Shown here in pieces: positions 33,770 to 41,715 of a DNA stretch of 64,000 bases (position 1 is its first letter; each line of letters begins with the position of its first letter). A model generated the notes under the pieces. That model saw nothing but the letters and a program-made list of their open reading frames with translations. It was not told where the DNA came from and did not search any database. Both the position numbers and the translations under genes were made by a program. Origin of the DNA: Ensifer canadensis. GTDB taxonomy: Bacteria > Pseudomonadota > Alphaproteobacteria > Rhizobiales > Rhizobiaceae. The DNA lies in the NCBI RefSeq assembly GCF_017488845.2, contig NZ_CP083370.1, positions 3,817,001 to 3,881,000 of the forward strand, in the 5' to 3' direction.

Positions 33770-34762
33770 TTAGTAGGGGCAGGCTTCGTCGCTCATGTAG
33801 TCGTGCACCTGGACCTTGCCGGCGATGATCTCGGCTTTCACCTTCTCGACCGCATCGAGCATTTCCGGGGTGATCAGAGCCTTGTTGTTGTCGTCGAGCG
33901 AGTAGCCGACGCCATCTTCCTTGAGGCCGAGATTGGAGATGCCGAACTCGAACTTGTCGTTCTTGGCAGCAGTGAAGGCTTCGTAGACGGCGACGTCGAC
34001 GCGCTTCAGCATCGAGGTCAGAACCTTGCCCGGCTGCAGTCCGTTCTGGTTGGAGTCGACGCCGATGCCGAGCTTTCCGGCATCTGCAGCGGCCTGCAGG
34101 ACGCCAACGCCCGTGCCGCCGGCTGCGTGGTAGACCACGTCCGAACCCTGGTCCATCTGCGACTTGGCAATTTCGCCGCCCTTGACCGGGTCGTTCCAGG
34201 CGTCCGGTGTCGTGCCGGTGTAGGCTTCGAGAACCTTCACGTCAGCGCCGGTCGACTTCGCGCCGCCGACATAGCCGCAGGCGAACTTGTGGATGAGCGG
34301 CACGTCCATGCCACCGACGAAGCTGACGGTCTTCGACTTCGAAGCGAGACCAGCGAGCACGCCGACGAGGTAGGAGCCTTCCTGTTCCTTGAACACGATC
34401 GACTTCACGTTCGGCTTGTCGAGCACCATGTCGATGATCGCGAACTTGGTGTCCGGATATTCGCCGGCAATCTTTTCGAGCGGTGCCGCCCAGTTGAAGC
34501 CGGCCATGACGATCGGGTTGTTGCCGTCGCTGGCGAAGCGGCGCAGGGCCTGCTCGCGCTGTGCATCGTTGGCGATTTCGAATTCGCGGTATTCGACGCC
34601 CGATTCGGTTTTGAACTTTTCGGCGCCGTTATAAGCGGCTTCGTTGAACGATTTGTCGAACTTGCCGCCCAGATCGTAAATGATGGCCGGCTTGATGTCG
34701 GCGGCCAGAGCCGTCGCGGACATCATGGAAAAGGCAAAGAGACCGAGAATGGTTTTTTTCAT
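33770..34762 (-). CDS. BMP-family ABC transporter substrate-binding protein (PnrA/Med type)
   Basis: Periplasmic binding protein of 330 residues. Signal peptide at 1-20 (MKKTILGLFAFSMMSATALA). Mature sequence KPAIIYDLGGKFDKSFNEAA is the diagnostic BMP start, followed by the ligand loop GFNWAAPLEKIA and SVDSNQNGLQPGKVLTSMLK. The family binds purine nucleosides (PnrA) or related compounds. No permease or ATPase gene lies beside it, so it is an orphan here. A structured leader precedes it (34830-34867) and its own terminator follows. Confidence 0.93.
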   Translation of the reverse strand: MKKTILGLFAFSMMSATALAADIKPAIIYDLGGKFDKSFNEAAYNGAEKFKTESGVEYREFEIANDAQREQALRRFASDGNNPIVMAGFNWAAPLEKIAGEYPDTKFAIIDMVLDKPNVKSIVFKEQEGSYLVGVLAGLASKSKTVSFVGGMDVPLIHKFACGYVGGAKSTGADVKVLEAYTGTTPDAWNDPVKGGEIAKSQMDQGSDVVYHAAGGTGVGVLQAAADAGKLGIGVDSNQNGLQPGKVLTSMLKRVDVAVYEAFTAAKNDKFEFGISNLGLKEDGVGYSLDDNNKALITPEMLDAVEKVKAEIIAGKVQVHDYMSDEACPY

Positions 34763-34829
34763 CGTGCAGCCCTGTTGTCGCTATTGATCTTTATCGGGTC
34801 CTCCCGCGGGCCCCGGATGGAACCTGTCT

Positions 34830-34867
34830 GCGGAACCCACCCCTCTCGTGGGGGCTAGGGTGGCCGC
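34830..34867 (-). promoter_or_regulatory. Structured 5' leader upstream of BMP-family gene (candidate cis-regulatory RNA)
   Basis: Three nested helices: GCGG/CCGC (34830-34833, 34864-34867), ACCC/GGGT (34835-34838, 34858-34861) and CCCC/GGGG (34840-34843, 34851-34854) with a seven-base loop and small asymmetric internal loops. It lies 68 bases before the start codon and is followed by another GC-rich pairing element. No known riboswitch class is recognised. Confidence 0.4.
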
Positions 34868-35017
34868 ATCCTTGCACGGTCACGGCAAAAAAACACTCAA
34901 AATTTTTCGGATGGTAAAAATGTCGACCGGCATTCACAAGCAGGGTTAAAATGCCGGTTCGCTTGACCTTTTAGCGCGGGGGGTGGACACCAGCAGCATG
35001 TAAAAGGCCAAGAGCAT

Positions 35018-35064
35018 ATCGCGCAAGAGTATACAGTGGGTTGTGCGCGACATGCGCAAAAGCG
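35018..35064. repeat. Intergenic repeat family C, copy 2 (inverted)
   Basis: Contains GCGCGACATGCGCAA, identical to the reverse complement of the core at 32263-32310, and a similar left flank (GCGCAAGAG vs GCACAAAAC). Confidence 0.5.
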
Positions 35065-35109
35065 AAAGCCTGAAACGCAGCAGGCGGATCCCGCTGATCG
35101 CGATAGGCC

Positions 35110-35763
35110 CTAGGCGCCGATCGGGCAGCTGACGCCGGTGCCACGCAGGGCGCAATAACCAACAGGGTTCTTCGCCAGATACTGCTGGTGGTAGTCCTCG
35201 GCAAAATACAACGGGCCGGCCTTCGCGATCTCGGTGGTGATCTTGCCGGTGTGGCCCGATCTCTTCAGCGCCGCCTGGAAGGCATCGCGCGCGGCCTTCG
35301 CTTCCTTCAGCTGCGCGTCGTCATAGACATAGATGGCGGAGCGATAGGTCGTGCCGATATCGTTGCCCTGACGCATGCCCTGGGTCGGGTCGTGTTCCTC
35401 GAAAAAGGTCTTGAGCAGGCTCGACAACGGAACCACCTCCGGATCGTAGACCACCAGCACCACCTCGGTGTGGCCGGTCAGTCCCGTGGTGGTTTCCTGG
35501 TAGGTCGGGTTCGGCGTCATGCCGCCGGAATAGCCGGCCGCGGTGACATACACGCCCGGCTTATTCCAGAGCAGCCGCTCCGCGCCCCAGAAGCATCCCA
35601 TGCCGAGCAGGATCTTTTCCATGCCTTCCGGGTAGGGGCCCTTCAGCGGGTGTCCCGAGACGAAATGCGTGGCGGCGGTCGGAATGGCGTCCTCGCGCCC
35701 GCGCAGTGCCGTCTGCGCGTCGGGCATGATGGTCTTCTTGTTGAACATGTCGATCAGGAACAT
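35110..35763 (-). CDS. msrA: Peptide methionine sulfoxide reductase A
   Basis: Reduces Met-S-sulfoxide in proteins. 217 residues, somewhat longer than minimal MsrA because of an N-terminal extension of about 45 residues ([20 protein letters not shown]). The catalytic GCFWG motif is near 53, followed by [21 protein letters not shown] and [12 protein letters not shown] resolving Cys pair near the C-terminus ([11 protein letters not shown]) suits a three-Cys mechanism. ATG 35763 follows AAGGAG with nine-base spacing; a longer upstream frame shows no family sequence. Confidence 0.96.
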   Translation of the reverse strand: MFLIDMFNKKTIMPDAQTALRGREDAIPTAATHFVSGHPLKGPYPEGMEKILLGMGCFWGAERLLWNKPGVYVTAAGYSGGMTPNPTYQETTTGLTGHTEVVLVVYDPEVVPLSSLLKTFFEEHDPTQGMRQGNDIGTTYRSAIYVYDDAQLKEAKAARDAFQAALKRSGHTGKITTEIAKAGPLYFAEDYHQQYLAKNPVGYCALRGTGVSCPIGA

Positions 35764-35809
35764 CACGAAACTCCTTGTCGGTCGACGCGGGATGAGCACC
35801 CCGCGATGA

Positions 35810-36127
35810 TCAGGCAGCGAAACGGCCGGCCGCCGGCCGCTTCTTGTATCCGGCCATCCACAGGAGGAGGGCGAGAAGGGCGAGCACCGCAAACGCCGGC
35901 TGCGTAAAGAACCAGTGCAGCACCGTGTGCCAGAGGATCGGCCCGGTATCCGTCCGCTGCGCGAACAGCACCCAGCTAGCGGTGTCGGGGCCAAGCGCTT
36001 CGAGATCGTCGCCGAGCGACGTCATCACCAGCTCGGAGGCTGCGACGGACTGGATGGCATCGACAGCCCCCGCAAGGACGGCCGCAAGCAGCACCACAAA
36101 GCTCGCCAGTCGCAGCACGAAGCGCAT
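35810..36127 (-). CDS. Hypothetical membrane protein (105 aa)
   Basis: Small protein with an N-terminal hydrophobic helix ([20 protein letters not shown]), a middle extracytoplasmic stretch ([20 protein letters not shown]) and a second helix ([20 protein letters not shown]) before a basic tail. The arrangement suggests two transmembrane segments with a periplasmic loop. Two in-frame ATGs (36145 and 36127) are possible; neither has ideal spacing to a purine run. 46 bases separate it from msrA. No family is recognised. Confidence 0.65.
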   Translation of the reverse strand: MRFVLRLASFVVLLAAVLAGAVDAIQSVAASELVMTSLGDDLEALGPDTASWVLFAQRTDTGPILWHTVLHWFFTQPAFAVLALLALLLWMAGYKKRPAAGRFAA

Positions 36128-36497
36128 CGGTCCCTCATTTCTCAAACTCTATCGCCCCAGATCGAACCGTCGCTCCCGTCTTACGGCATCAGTTCCCCTG
36201 CTTGAGGGCAAAGCCGGCGCGAGGGGAGAACGTGGCAATCCGGGATGGTGCAACGTTCCGGCGGCCTTCGAAAGGAGGCGCCGAACAACTCTGCCGCAAG
36301 AGATAGGCCCCGTGTTCGACAAGCGCAATGGCAGCCGTTCGCTGCCAAGTTTCATAAGATGTCAACAATCTGTCAGAAAGCAGTTGATCCCGCGCAAATC
36401 ATCGGTATATATCCCGCCCGTCCGCCGGTTCGCGCCGGATGACACGAAGGGCCTTGCCCTTCCCATCCAGCCGCATGACCATCGGCTGTTGACGGAT
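36128..36497. other. Intergenic region upstream of tRNA-Ser
   Basis: About 370 bases. The right end holds the tRNA promoter at 36384-36411. A short hairpin (GGCAGCCGTTCGCTGCC near 36328) is the only other structure noted. No gene is recognised. Confidence 0.5.
36384..36411 (+). promoter_or_regulatory. Promoter of tRNA-Ser gene
   Basis: TTGATC, a 16-base spacer, TATATA. Transcription would start near 36418, giving an 80-base leader before the tRNA 5' end. Confidence 0.55.
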
Positions 36498-36587
36498 GGA
36501 CAGGTGGCCGAGTGGTTGAAGGCGCACGCCTGGAACGCGTGTATACGTGAAAGCGTATCGAGGGTTCGAATCCCTCTCTGTCCGCCA
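36498..36587 (+). tRNA. tRNA-Ser (anticodon GGA)
   Basis: Ninety bases with encoded CCA. Acceptor GGACAGG pairs with TCTGTCC, discriminator G. The anticodon loop CTGGAAC carries GGA (reads UCC/UCU). A long variable arm (GTATACGTGAAAGCGTATC) is typical of serine tRNAs, and the T-loop is GGTTCGAATCC. Confidence 0.97.
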
Positions 36588-36758
36588 TTTCTTCACCAAG
36601 GGTTAATTTTTCATCGTACTCAGCCGTCGCTAGTCGCAACCTTGTGCGCTGACCCAGATCATTGATGTGCGCGGAGCTTGCGCGGGTGTTGGTGCGTCGC
36701 CGGCGGAGGGCAAACAGTTAGCCGTTGCGCTAAGTGTTTCGTCATGATACTTAGCCTT

Positions 36759-37097
36759 ATGGAACAGTATTCGAGCCCTTTGGACGGAATTTTTCAGGCC
36801 CTGGCCGACCCCACGAGGCGCTCCGTGCTGGCGAGGCTCGGTCGAGGGCCAGCCAGCATCAGCGATCTGGCAGAGCCGTTCGACATGGCGCTACCGTCGT
36901 TCATGAAACACATCCATTTTCTCGAAGGCAGCGGCCTGATCCGCACCGAGAAGCAGGGCCGGGTGCGCACCTGCACCATCGAGAAGAGCCGGTTTGCCGC
37001 CATCGAAGCGTGGATGTCGGAGCAGCGCGCCCTTTGGGAAGGCCGCACCGATCGGCTTGAACAGTTCGTGATATCAGCTGAGAACAAGGAGAAATGA
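36759..37097 (+). CDS. ArsR/SmtB-family regulator
   Basis: Winged-helix repressor of 112 residues: DGIFQALADPTRRSVLARLG is the diagnostic N-terminal helix, followed by the recognition helix MALPSFMKHIHFLEGSGLIR and the wing EKQGRVRTCTIEK. No metal-binding Cys motif is present, so it is not an arsenic or zinc sensor of the classical kind. This subtype usually precedes an AHSA1/SRPBCC gene, as here (one base apart from the next start), and controls that operon. The start is taken at 36759. Confidence 0.92.
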   Translation: MEQYSSPLDGIFQALADPTRRSVLARLGRGPASISDLAEPFDMALPSFMKHIHFLEGSGLIRTEKQGRVRTCTIEKSRFAAIEAWMSEQRALWEGRTDRLEQFVISAENKEK

Positions 37098-37098
37098 C

Positions 37099-37578
37099 AT
37101 GATCCGATCTCACAACCCCGATCTCGACCTGACGATATCGCGCCTGATCAAGGCGCCGCGGCCGACGATCTGGAATGCATGGACCGATCCCGCCAGCTTC
37201 GAGCAATGGTGGGTTCCGGCGCCGGCCAGATGCCAGGTGGTCGATATGGGCCTGCGGCCGGGCGGCGCCTTCGTCACAAGGATCAGCGAAGGCGGCGGTG
37301 CGTTCACGCCGCATCTGGATGCGTGCTTTCTGGCGGTCGACGACATCCAGCGCATTGTCTTTACCAATTCGCTGGTCGCGGGGTGGCGCCCGGCCGAAAA
37401 CCCTTTCATGACGGCGATCATCACACTCAAGGATCATCCTGAGGGCACGGACTATGCCGCCCACGTCATGCACAAGAGCAACGCCGACCGAAACATGCAC
37501 GAGGAGATGGGTTTTCACGATGGCTGGGGCACGGTCATCGCGCAGCTTGCCCGGCTCGTGGAGGGCAGAACCCAGTAG
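37099..37578 (+). CDS. SRPBCC (AHSA1-like) domain protein
   Basis: Single START-like domain of 159 residues: DLTISRLIKAPRPTIWNAWT, then FEQWWVPAPARCQVVDMGLR and the GGAFVT core strand, closing with the helix GWGTVIAQLARLVEG. These proteins bind small hydrophobic ligands or act as chaperone-like partners; the actual ligand is unknown. AAGGAGAAATGAC precedes the start. Middle gene of an arsR-SRPBCC-DHFR-like operon. Confidence 0.92.
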   Translation: MIRSHNPDLDLTISRLIKAPRPTIWNAWTDPASFEQWWVPAPARCQVVDMGLRPGGAFVTRISEGGGAFTPHLDACFLAVDDIQRIVFTNSLVAGWRPAENPFMTAIITLKDHPEGTDYAAHVMHKSNADRNMHEEMGFHDGWGTVIAQLARLVEGRTQ

Positions 37579-37589
37579 AGGAGGTCGAC

Positions 37590-38213
37590 ATGCGCAAGAT
37601 TGTCCTGCAGATGATGACGACGCTCAACGGTCGCCTCGACGATCCGCTGGCCTGGCTCGGTAGCGTCGGCGACGACCAATATCGGGCGATCGACCGGCTC
37701 TACGCCACCTATGACACCGTACTCGTCGGCCGCGTGACCTACGAGGAAATGGCATCCTACTGGCCGGGCGCCCTGTCGGAGGACGTGGGAACCGAAACCA
37801 ACCGCAAGATGGCGCGGAGGATGCACGACTATCGCAAACTGGTCTTCTCGCGCTCGGGACGCCAGACGCTGACCGAATGGAACAATGTCGAGCAGGTCGT
37901 TGCCCACGATGACGAATTGCTGGCAGCCTATCTCCTGGATCTGAAGGCGCGCGCCGGTGGCGATATTCACCTTTCCGGCGGCGCCAGCCTGGCCCAGACG
38001 GTCATCGGTCTCGGCCTCGTCGATATCTTCCACTTCTTCGTCTATCCCGTCACGTCCCCGGGTGCCGCCTGGTTCGATGAGCTTCCCGACAGATATGATC
38101 TGCGGCTGATGGGCACGGACACCTACGAGAATGGCGTGGTCGGCCTGCACTACGAACCGCTCAAGCGTGAGAACGCGGAACGGGCAAGCAGTTTTTCCGA
38201 ACTGCTCGTATAA
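37590..38213 (+). CDS. Dihydrofolate-reductase-like protein (RibD C-terminal domain family)
   Basis: 207-residue protein in the DHFR/RibD-C fold: RKIVLQMMTTLNGRLDDPLA at the N-terminus, then TVLVGRVTYEEMASYWPGAL and the NADPH-binding GGDIHLSGGASLAQTVIGLG. Such YyaP/YwjB-like reductases have no proven substrate. GAGGAGG precedes the ATG, 11 bases after the SRPBCC stop. It completes an operon that is common in soil bacteria. Confidence 0.92.
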   Translation: MRKIVLQMMTTLNGRLDDPLAWLGSVGDDQYRAIDRLYATYDTVLVGRVTYEEMASYWPGALSEDVGTETNRKMARRMHDYRKLVFSRSGRQTLTEWNNVEQVVAHDDELLAAYLLDLKARAGGDIHLSGGASLAQTVIGLGLVDIFHFFVYPVTSPGAAWFDELPDRYDLRLMGTDTYENGVVGLHYEPLKRENAERASSFSELLV

Positions 38214-38269
38214 CCGCGTGTCCCGCCGCTCCGGCCGCGCCGACGGCCCGAGCGGCGGTCGATCGCAGA

Positions 38270-39199
38270 TCAGCAACCGTGCTCCAGCGCGGTCTTCATC
38301 CGGTCATAGGTCGGGGCGAGTGCCCGCAAGGTGGCCGCCGCGACTGCGTCCTTGCGCACCACCAGCGGATACTGCAGCGCTCCGATGAGCCGTGCCTGTT
38401 CATCGGCAATGCGGGCCGCCTCGTTGTAACCCGCCCGTGCGAGGCAGGCGGCCGCGTCGGCCGCGCGGCGGGCGCCGGTCCGGATGGCGAAGTGGACCAG
38501 ATGCGCGCGCAAGTTCTTGTCGCAACCGGTCGCGACGCGCGCGGCGAGCGTTTCGGCTGCTTCGGCATTGCCGAGGGTTCCGGGAGGAACGGGCAGGTCC
38601 GTCTCCATCGACAGCCAGTGGATGGCGGCCGGGATCGACGCCCGTATCGTCTCGATTTCCGATATCTCGGCGATACGGACAAAGTCGGTCCGCATGGTGT
38701 AGGCGTCACCATAACTCAGCGTGTCTGCGCGCCAGGCGGCCATGAAGTTGGCGAGCGGCAGGCGCGCATAGGGGTAGCCCTGCGGGTCGTGCATCAGCAC
38801 GCTGTCCTCGTCCATGTCGAGCACCACGACGTAATGGTCGGCGTCGATCGGTCCGTTCATGCCCGGCTGGTGGCGCAGATGCCCCATCTCGATGGGGCCG
38901 ATCCAGACCGGTCCGTCCTTGAGGGCTGCGCGCAGGCGGGAAAGCGCGTCGTCCGCATCGCCGCCCTTGCTGAGCGTCGATGTCCAGCCGAGCGCCGCAA
39001 GCGCGCCTTCAGAGCCGGCTTCCGGATCCCAGCCATAGGGGTCGAAGAACGGCAGGGTGCCGCCGAGCAGTTGCATGCCGAACGGACTGCTGGTGGCAAA
39101 TTCGATCACCGCGGTGGAGGGGGCCTGCGCGCCGAACATCATTGCGAAAGAGTTGGCGTAGCAATAGGGGCCGGAGCCCGTATAGGCGAAATGCATCAT
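38270..39199 (-). CDS. BtrH-like / C39-fold cysteine protein
   Basis: 309-residue protein whose N-terminal 180 residues look like a papain-like C39/BtrH_N domain. A Cys sits at the start of the first helix (GSGPYCYANSFAMMFG, Cys13), followed by a substrate loop (FATSSPFGMQLLGG), and a later His in DADHYVVVLDMDEDSVLMHD; together they would make a Cys-His pair. The C-terminal part is helical (LAARVATGCDKNLRAHLVHF). BtrH transfers an acyl side chain in butirosin synthesis; peptidases of the C39 fold cut leader peptides. Neither substrate nor partner is visible here. Start at 39199 after AGGA. Confidence 0.7.
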   Translation of the reverse strand: MMHFAYTGSGPYCYANSFAMMFGAQAPSTAVIEFATSSPFGMQLLGGTLPFFDPYGWDPEAGSEGALAALGWTSTLSKGGDADDALSRLRAALKDGPVWIGPIEMGHLRHQPGMNGPIDADHYVVVLDMDEDSVLMHDPQGYPYARLPLANFMAAWRADTLSYGDAYTMRTDFVRIAEISEIETIRASIPAAIHWLSMETDLPVPPGTLGNAEAAETLAARVATGCDKNLRAHLVHFAIRTGARRAADAAACLARAGYNEAARIADEQARLIGALQYPLVVRKDAVAAATLRALAPTYDRMKTALEHGC

Positions 39200-39214
39200 G
39201 ATCGTCTGTCCTGT

Positions 39215-39311
39215 TAGAGCATTTCCAGGAAAAGTACGGAGCGGTCTTCCGTCAGGAAATGCGGATAAAACAAAGAGATAGAGTGGTTCTGATTCCGCCT
39301 AAGACGGAAAC
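39215..39311. repeat. Intergenic repeat family B, copy 2
   Basis: TAGAGCATTTCCAGGAAAAG, TACGGAGCGG, TCCGTCAGGAAATGCG, a run AAAACAAAGAGATAGAG and a terminal CCGCCTAAGACGGAAAC. Its right end contains the TAG stop of the leftward MerR gene. Confidence 0.8.
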
Positions 39312-40109
39312 ATTATGGGGTAGGCGACATCGAAGGACGCGCCGTTGCTGCCGGGGTAGATTTCGTAGGGGCTGCCGCTGCTGTTGATGTCGGTTCGCGC
39401 ATCCAGCCAGGTTTCGATGGCGTCGTAGACGCGCAAGATCAGCGGGAAGTTTTCACAAGCCGCCGGCACCGGCAGAAAGACCTCTCGCCGCGCGGCCTGA
39501 AGGCGGATGCGCAGGTCGTCGACCGGCTCGATGCCGCCTTCATAGGCGATGGCGACTTCCACCAGTCCCTCGCTGTCGCGGCTAACGGTTTCATGGAAAT
39601 GCACGGTCATGGCGCCGTCGCTGGCAATCCCGCAATGGCGCAGGTAACCACGGATCTCCGCCTGGGCGGTTGCCAGGAATGCATCAAGCGCCTCGATATC
39701 GAGCTGACGTTGGCAGGAGATCAGCTTGCAGGCTGCCACCTCGCGTACGGCAATCGCCGAGATTAGGTCGGCATCACCGCCGTCCGTCTGCCGCGCGATC
39801 GCCTCCACCAGCTCGGTCTGCTCGCTCAGCCGCTCGTTTTGAGCGTCCAGCCAGGACCGCAATTCGATAAGGCGGCTCTGCGCATCCAGTTCCACCAATT
39901 GCGCGACGCGCGCCACCGACAGGCCAAGGCGTCGAAGGCGCGCGATAAGCCGTGCCCGGGCGGCCTGCTCCGGCGCATAGTAGCGATAGCCCGTCGTCGG
40001 ATCGGTATAGGCGGGCACCAGCAGGCCCTGCTCGGCATAAAGCCGCCGCCTTTGGTGACAGTCGTGTGGCGGCGCCAAAACGGCCCGCAAGGAGATAAGA
40101 TTCGCTCAT
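39299..40109 (-). pseudogene. MerR-family regulator disrupted by frameshift near its N-terminus
   Basis: The N-terminal helix-turn-helix (MSESYLLAGRFGAATRLSPK, from ATG 40109) and the rest of the protein (LYAEQGLLVPAYTDPTTGYR onward, with a GyrI-like effector domain ending AYPIMFPS) are in different frames. The join lies in 40042-40050. Inserting the two bases CT into AAGGCG/GCGGCTT would restore the family consensus SPKALRLYAEQG. The remainder of the frame is open for about 250 codons, so the lesion is recent or a sequencing error. A MerR-type promoter with a 19-base spacer lies directly upstream. Confidence 0.8.
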
Positions 40110-40116
40110 GGATCTG

Positions 40117-40147
40117 ACTGTGAGGCTTGCCCCTGGGGCGAGGTCAA
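40117..40147 (-). promoter_or_regulatory. MerR-type promoter with 19-base spacer and dyad
   Basis: Read leftward: TTGACC (40147-40142), 19-base spacer, CACAGT (40122-40117). The spacer holds an inverted repeat CTCGCCCCAGGGGCAAG (40142-40126) with seven of eight pairs matching. An overlong spacer with a central dyad is the MerR-family hallmark. The predicted start (about 40110) coincides with the ATG, so the transcript may be leaderless. The -10 is weak. Confidence 0.5.
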
Positions 40148-40274
40148 GAGGCAATCGTTGTCGATGTGCACGCCTTGTACTCGCATTCGCTTTGCCAGCG
40201 CTGTCGGGGGGTAAACAAGGGGTGCCGCAGGGCGTGCCGAGATGGTCGATACGCCCTGTGGCAGGTTCATCGGA

Positions 40275-41477
40275 TCAGGCTTCCGCCGGGCGTTGCCTCG
40301 CCAGCACACCGAGCGCGACCAGCGTGACGATCGCCATTGTCATTGAATAGCCGGCTAATGGAAATGCGGTATCTCCACCAAGCAGAACCACAGCCAGGGT
40401 GCCGAGCACCCCGACAATCAGGCTCTGAATGCAGAAGTAGAGCGCGACCGCCGTTCCTGCCACATGGCCGAAAGCCTGGAGGGCTCCATTGGGGGTGACC
40501 GAACCGGTGAAGACGATGCCGACGGCGATGACCCACATCGGCAGGATGAAGGTCCAGAACGACGGTGCGGCGACGCTCTGGCCGACGACGAGCAGCACCG
40601 CGCCGAGGATGAGCAGCGCCATCCCGCGGGCAAGGCTGCCGGTGATGCCCCAGAGCGCCACGAAGCGTTTGGCAAAACGGGTCGTGACGATCATCACAAG
40701 GGCCGCCGTCGCAAAGACCAGGCTGAAGGCGAGTTCGGAATAATCAGCTCGATCGATGAGCACGCGTGGTGCTGTCGAGAAGAACACGAAGAACGAGGCC
40801 ATCGCGGCGCTGAAGCCGAGCGTGTAGGTCCAGAACGCTCCGTTGCGCAGGATCGGGCCGAAGGATCTTCTCTCGCCTTCGGTGCCGGTTGGCCTGGTTT
40901 CCCGCCATCGCGGTATCGCATTCGCCATGGCCGCGATGGCGAGTAGGCCGAGTGCCAGGAAGATCGCCCGCCAGCCGAAGCGATCGGCAAGCAGCGCGCC
41001 GGCGATCGGGCCGAGGGCCGGCACGAAGGCGAGCATCGCGCTGAAGAGGCCGTAGATGGTCACGCCTTCGGGCCGGTCTGCATAGACATCGCGGACAGTG
41101 GCAAAGGTGGCAACGAGCGCTGCCGAGGCGCCGATCGCCTGCAGCAGGCGAAGGGCGAGGAAGGCGGGGGCCGACACGGTGGCGGCCATCAGCAGCGATG
41201 CGACCGCAAACAGCAGCGCCCCACAGATGACGACCGGACGCCGACCGATGCGATCGGAGATGGGCCCGAAGACGATCTGGCCGACGCCGAGAATGGTCAT
41301 GTAGAGGCTTAACGTCAGCTGGATGATCGCTGGCGTCGTGGCGAGAATGCCCGGCATGACAGGCACGACCGGCAGATAGATATCCATCGCCAGGGAGGCG
41401 AGAATGTCGAAGGGGGCCATCAGCAACAGCGCTGCCGGCACTGAATAGTTCCAGGTTGATGATTTATGATTGGGCAC
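40275..41477 (-). CDS. CmlA/FloR-like MFS exporter (Bcr/CflA family)
   Basis: Twelve-helix drug:H+ antiporter of about 400 residues. The first helix region MAPFDILASLAMDIYLPVVP closely parallels the PFDLLASLGMDMYLP of chloramphenicol exporters CmlA and FloR as I recall them. Also shared: TIQLTLS, GPISDRIGRRPVV (motif A), GASAALVATFATVRDVYA and FFVFFSTAPRVLI. The start is uncertain: GTG 41477 or an in-frame TTG at 41495. A 13-base inverted repeat and an 11-base hairpin lie upstream. It may export phenicols or a natural relative; resistance is inference. Confidence 0.85.
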   Translation of the reverse strand: MPNHKSSTWNYSVPAALLLMAPFDILASLAMDIYLPVVPVMPGILATTPAIIQLTLSLYMTILGVGQIVFGPISDRIGRRPVVICGALLFAVASLLMAATVSAPAFLALRLLQAIGASAALVATFATVRDVYADRPEGVTIYGLFSAMLAFVPALGPIAGALLADRFGWRAIFLALGLLAIAAMANAIPRWRETRPTGTEGERRSFGPILRNGAFWTYTLGFSAAMASFFVFFSTAPRVLIDRADYSELAFSLVFATAALVMIVTTRFAKRFVALWGITGSLARGMALLILGAVLLVVGQSVAAPSFWTFILPMWVIAVGIVFTGSVTPNGALQAFGHVAGTAVALYFCIQSLIVGVLGTLAVVLLGGDTAFPLAGYSMTMAIVTLVALGVLARQRPAEA

Positions 41478-41496
41478 GATTGAACATCCGCTCAAA

Positions 41497-41509
41497 TGAA
41501 TGACATTCA
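41497..41509. promoter_or_regulatory. Inverted repeat upstream of CmlA/FloR-like gene
   Basis: TGAATGACATTCA, a six-base perfect dyad with one central base, 20 bases before the GTG start. It could be an operator or simply sequester the start region. Confidence 0.4.
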
Positions 41510-41555
41510 GCGGCGCTCTGCCTTCTTATCGGTAGTGTGAAATGACCGGACAGAC

Positions 41556-41587
41556 GCCGCAACAACGATTGGGAGTGTTGTTGCGGC
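41556..41587 (-). terminator. Hairpin between BON-domain gene and CmlA/FloR-like gene
   Basis: Eleven-base perfect stem (41556-41566 with 41577-41587), ten-base loop. Without a U-tract it could end the BON gene or form part of the exporter's leader. Confidence 0.5.
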
Positions 41588-41715
41588 TTACTTGGTTGCT
41601 GACTCAGGCGTCCCCATTCCGGTCTCCATAGGAAATCGCGCGCGTTGTGGTTGGCGCCGTCTCCATTTACCAGCCCAAGCTGCCAACAACAACCGCTTGC
41701 GGTCAAGCAAGCAGA

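Larger units (their letters stand above)
34763..35109. other. Intergenic region with leader hairpin and repeat C
   Basis: About 350 bases between the BMP gene start and the msrA end. It holds the structured leader at 34830-34867, an A/T-rich patch near 34890-34925 that may be the BMP promoter, and repeat C at 35018-35064. No gene is recognised. Confidence 0.5.

Noticed and set aside
36498..36587. tRNA-Ser as an island attachment site
   Set aside because: No integrase, no direct repeat of the tRNA 3' end and no change of base composition downstream.
41464..41706. 80-codon frame over the CmlA/FloR-like leader
   Set aside because: It runs through the hairpin, has no ribosome binding site and contains the dyad; a leader peptide of this size seems unlikely.
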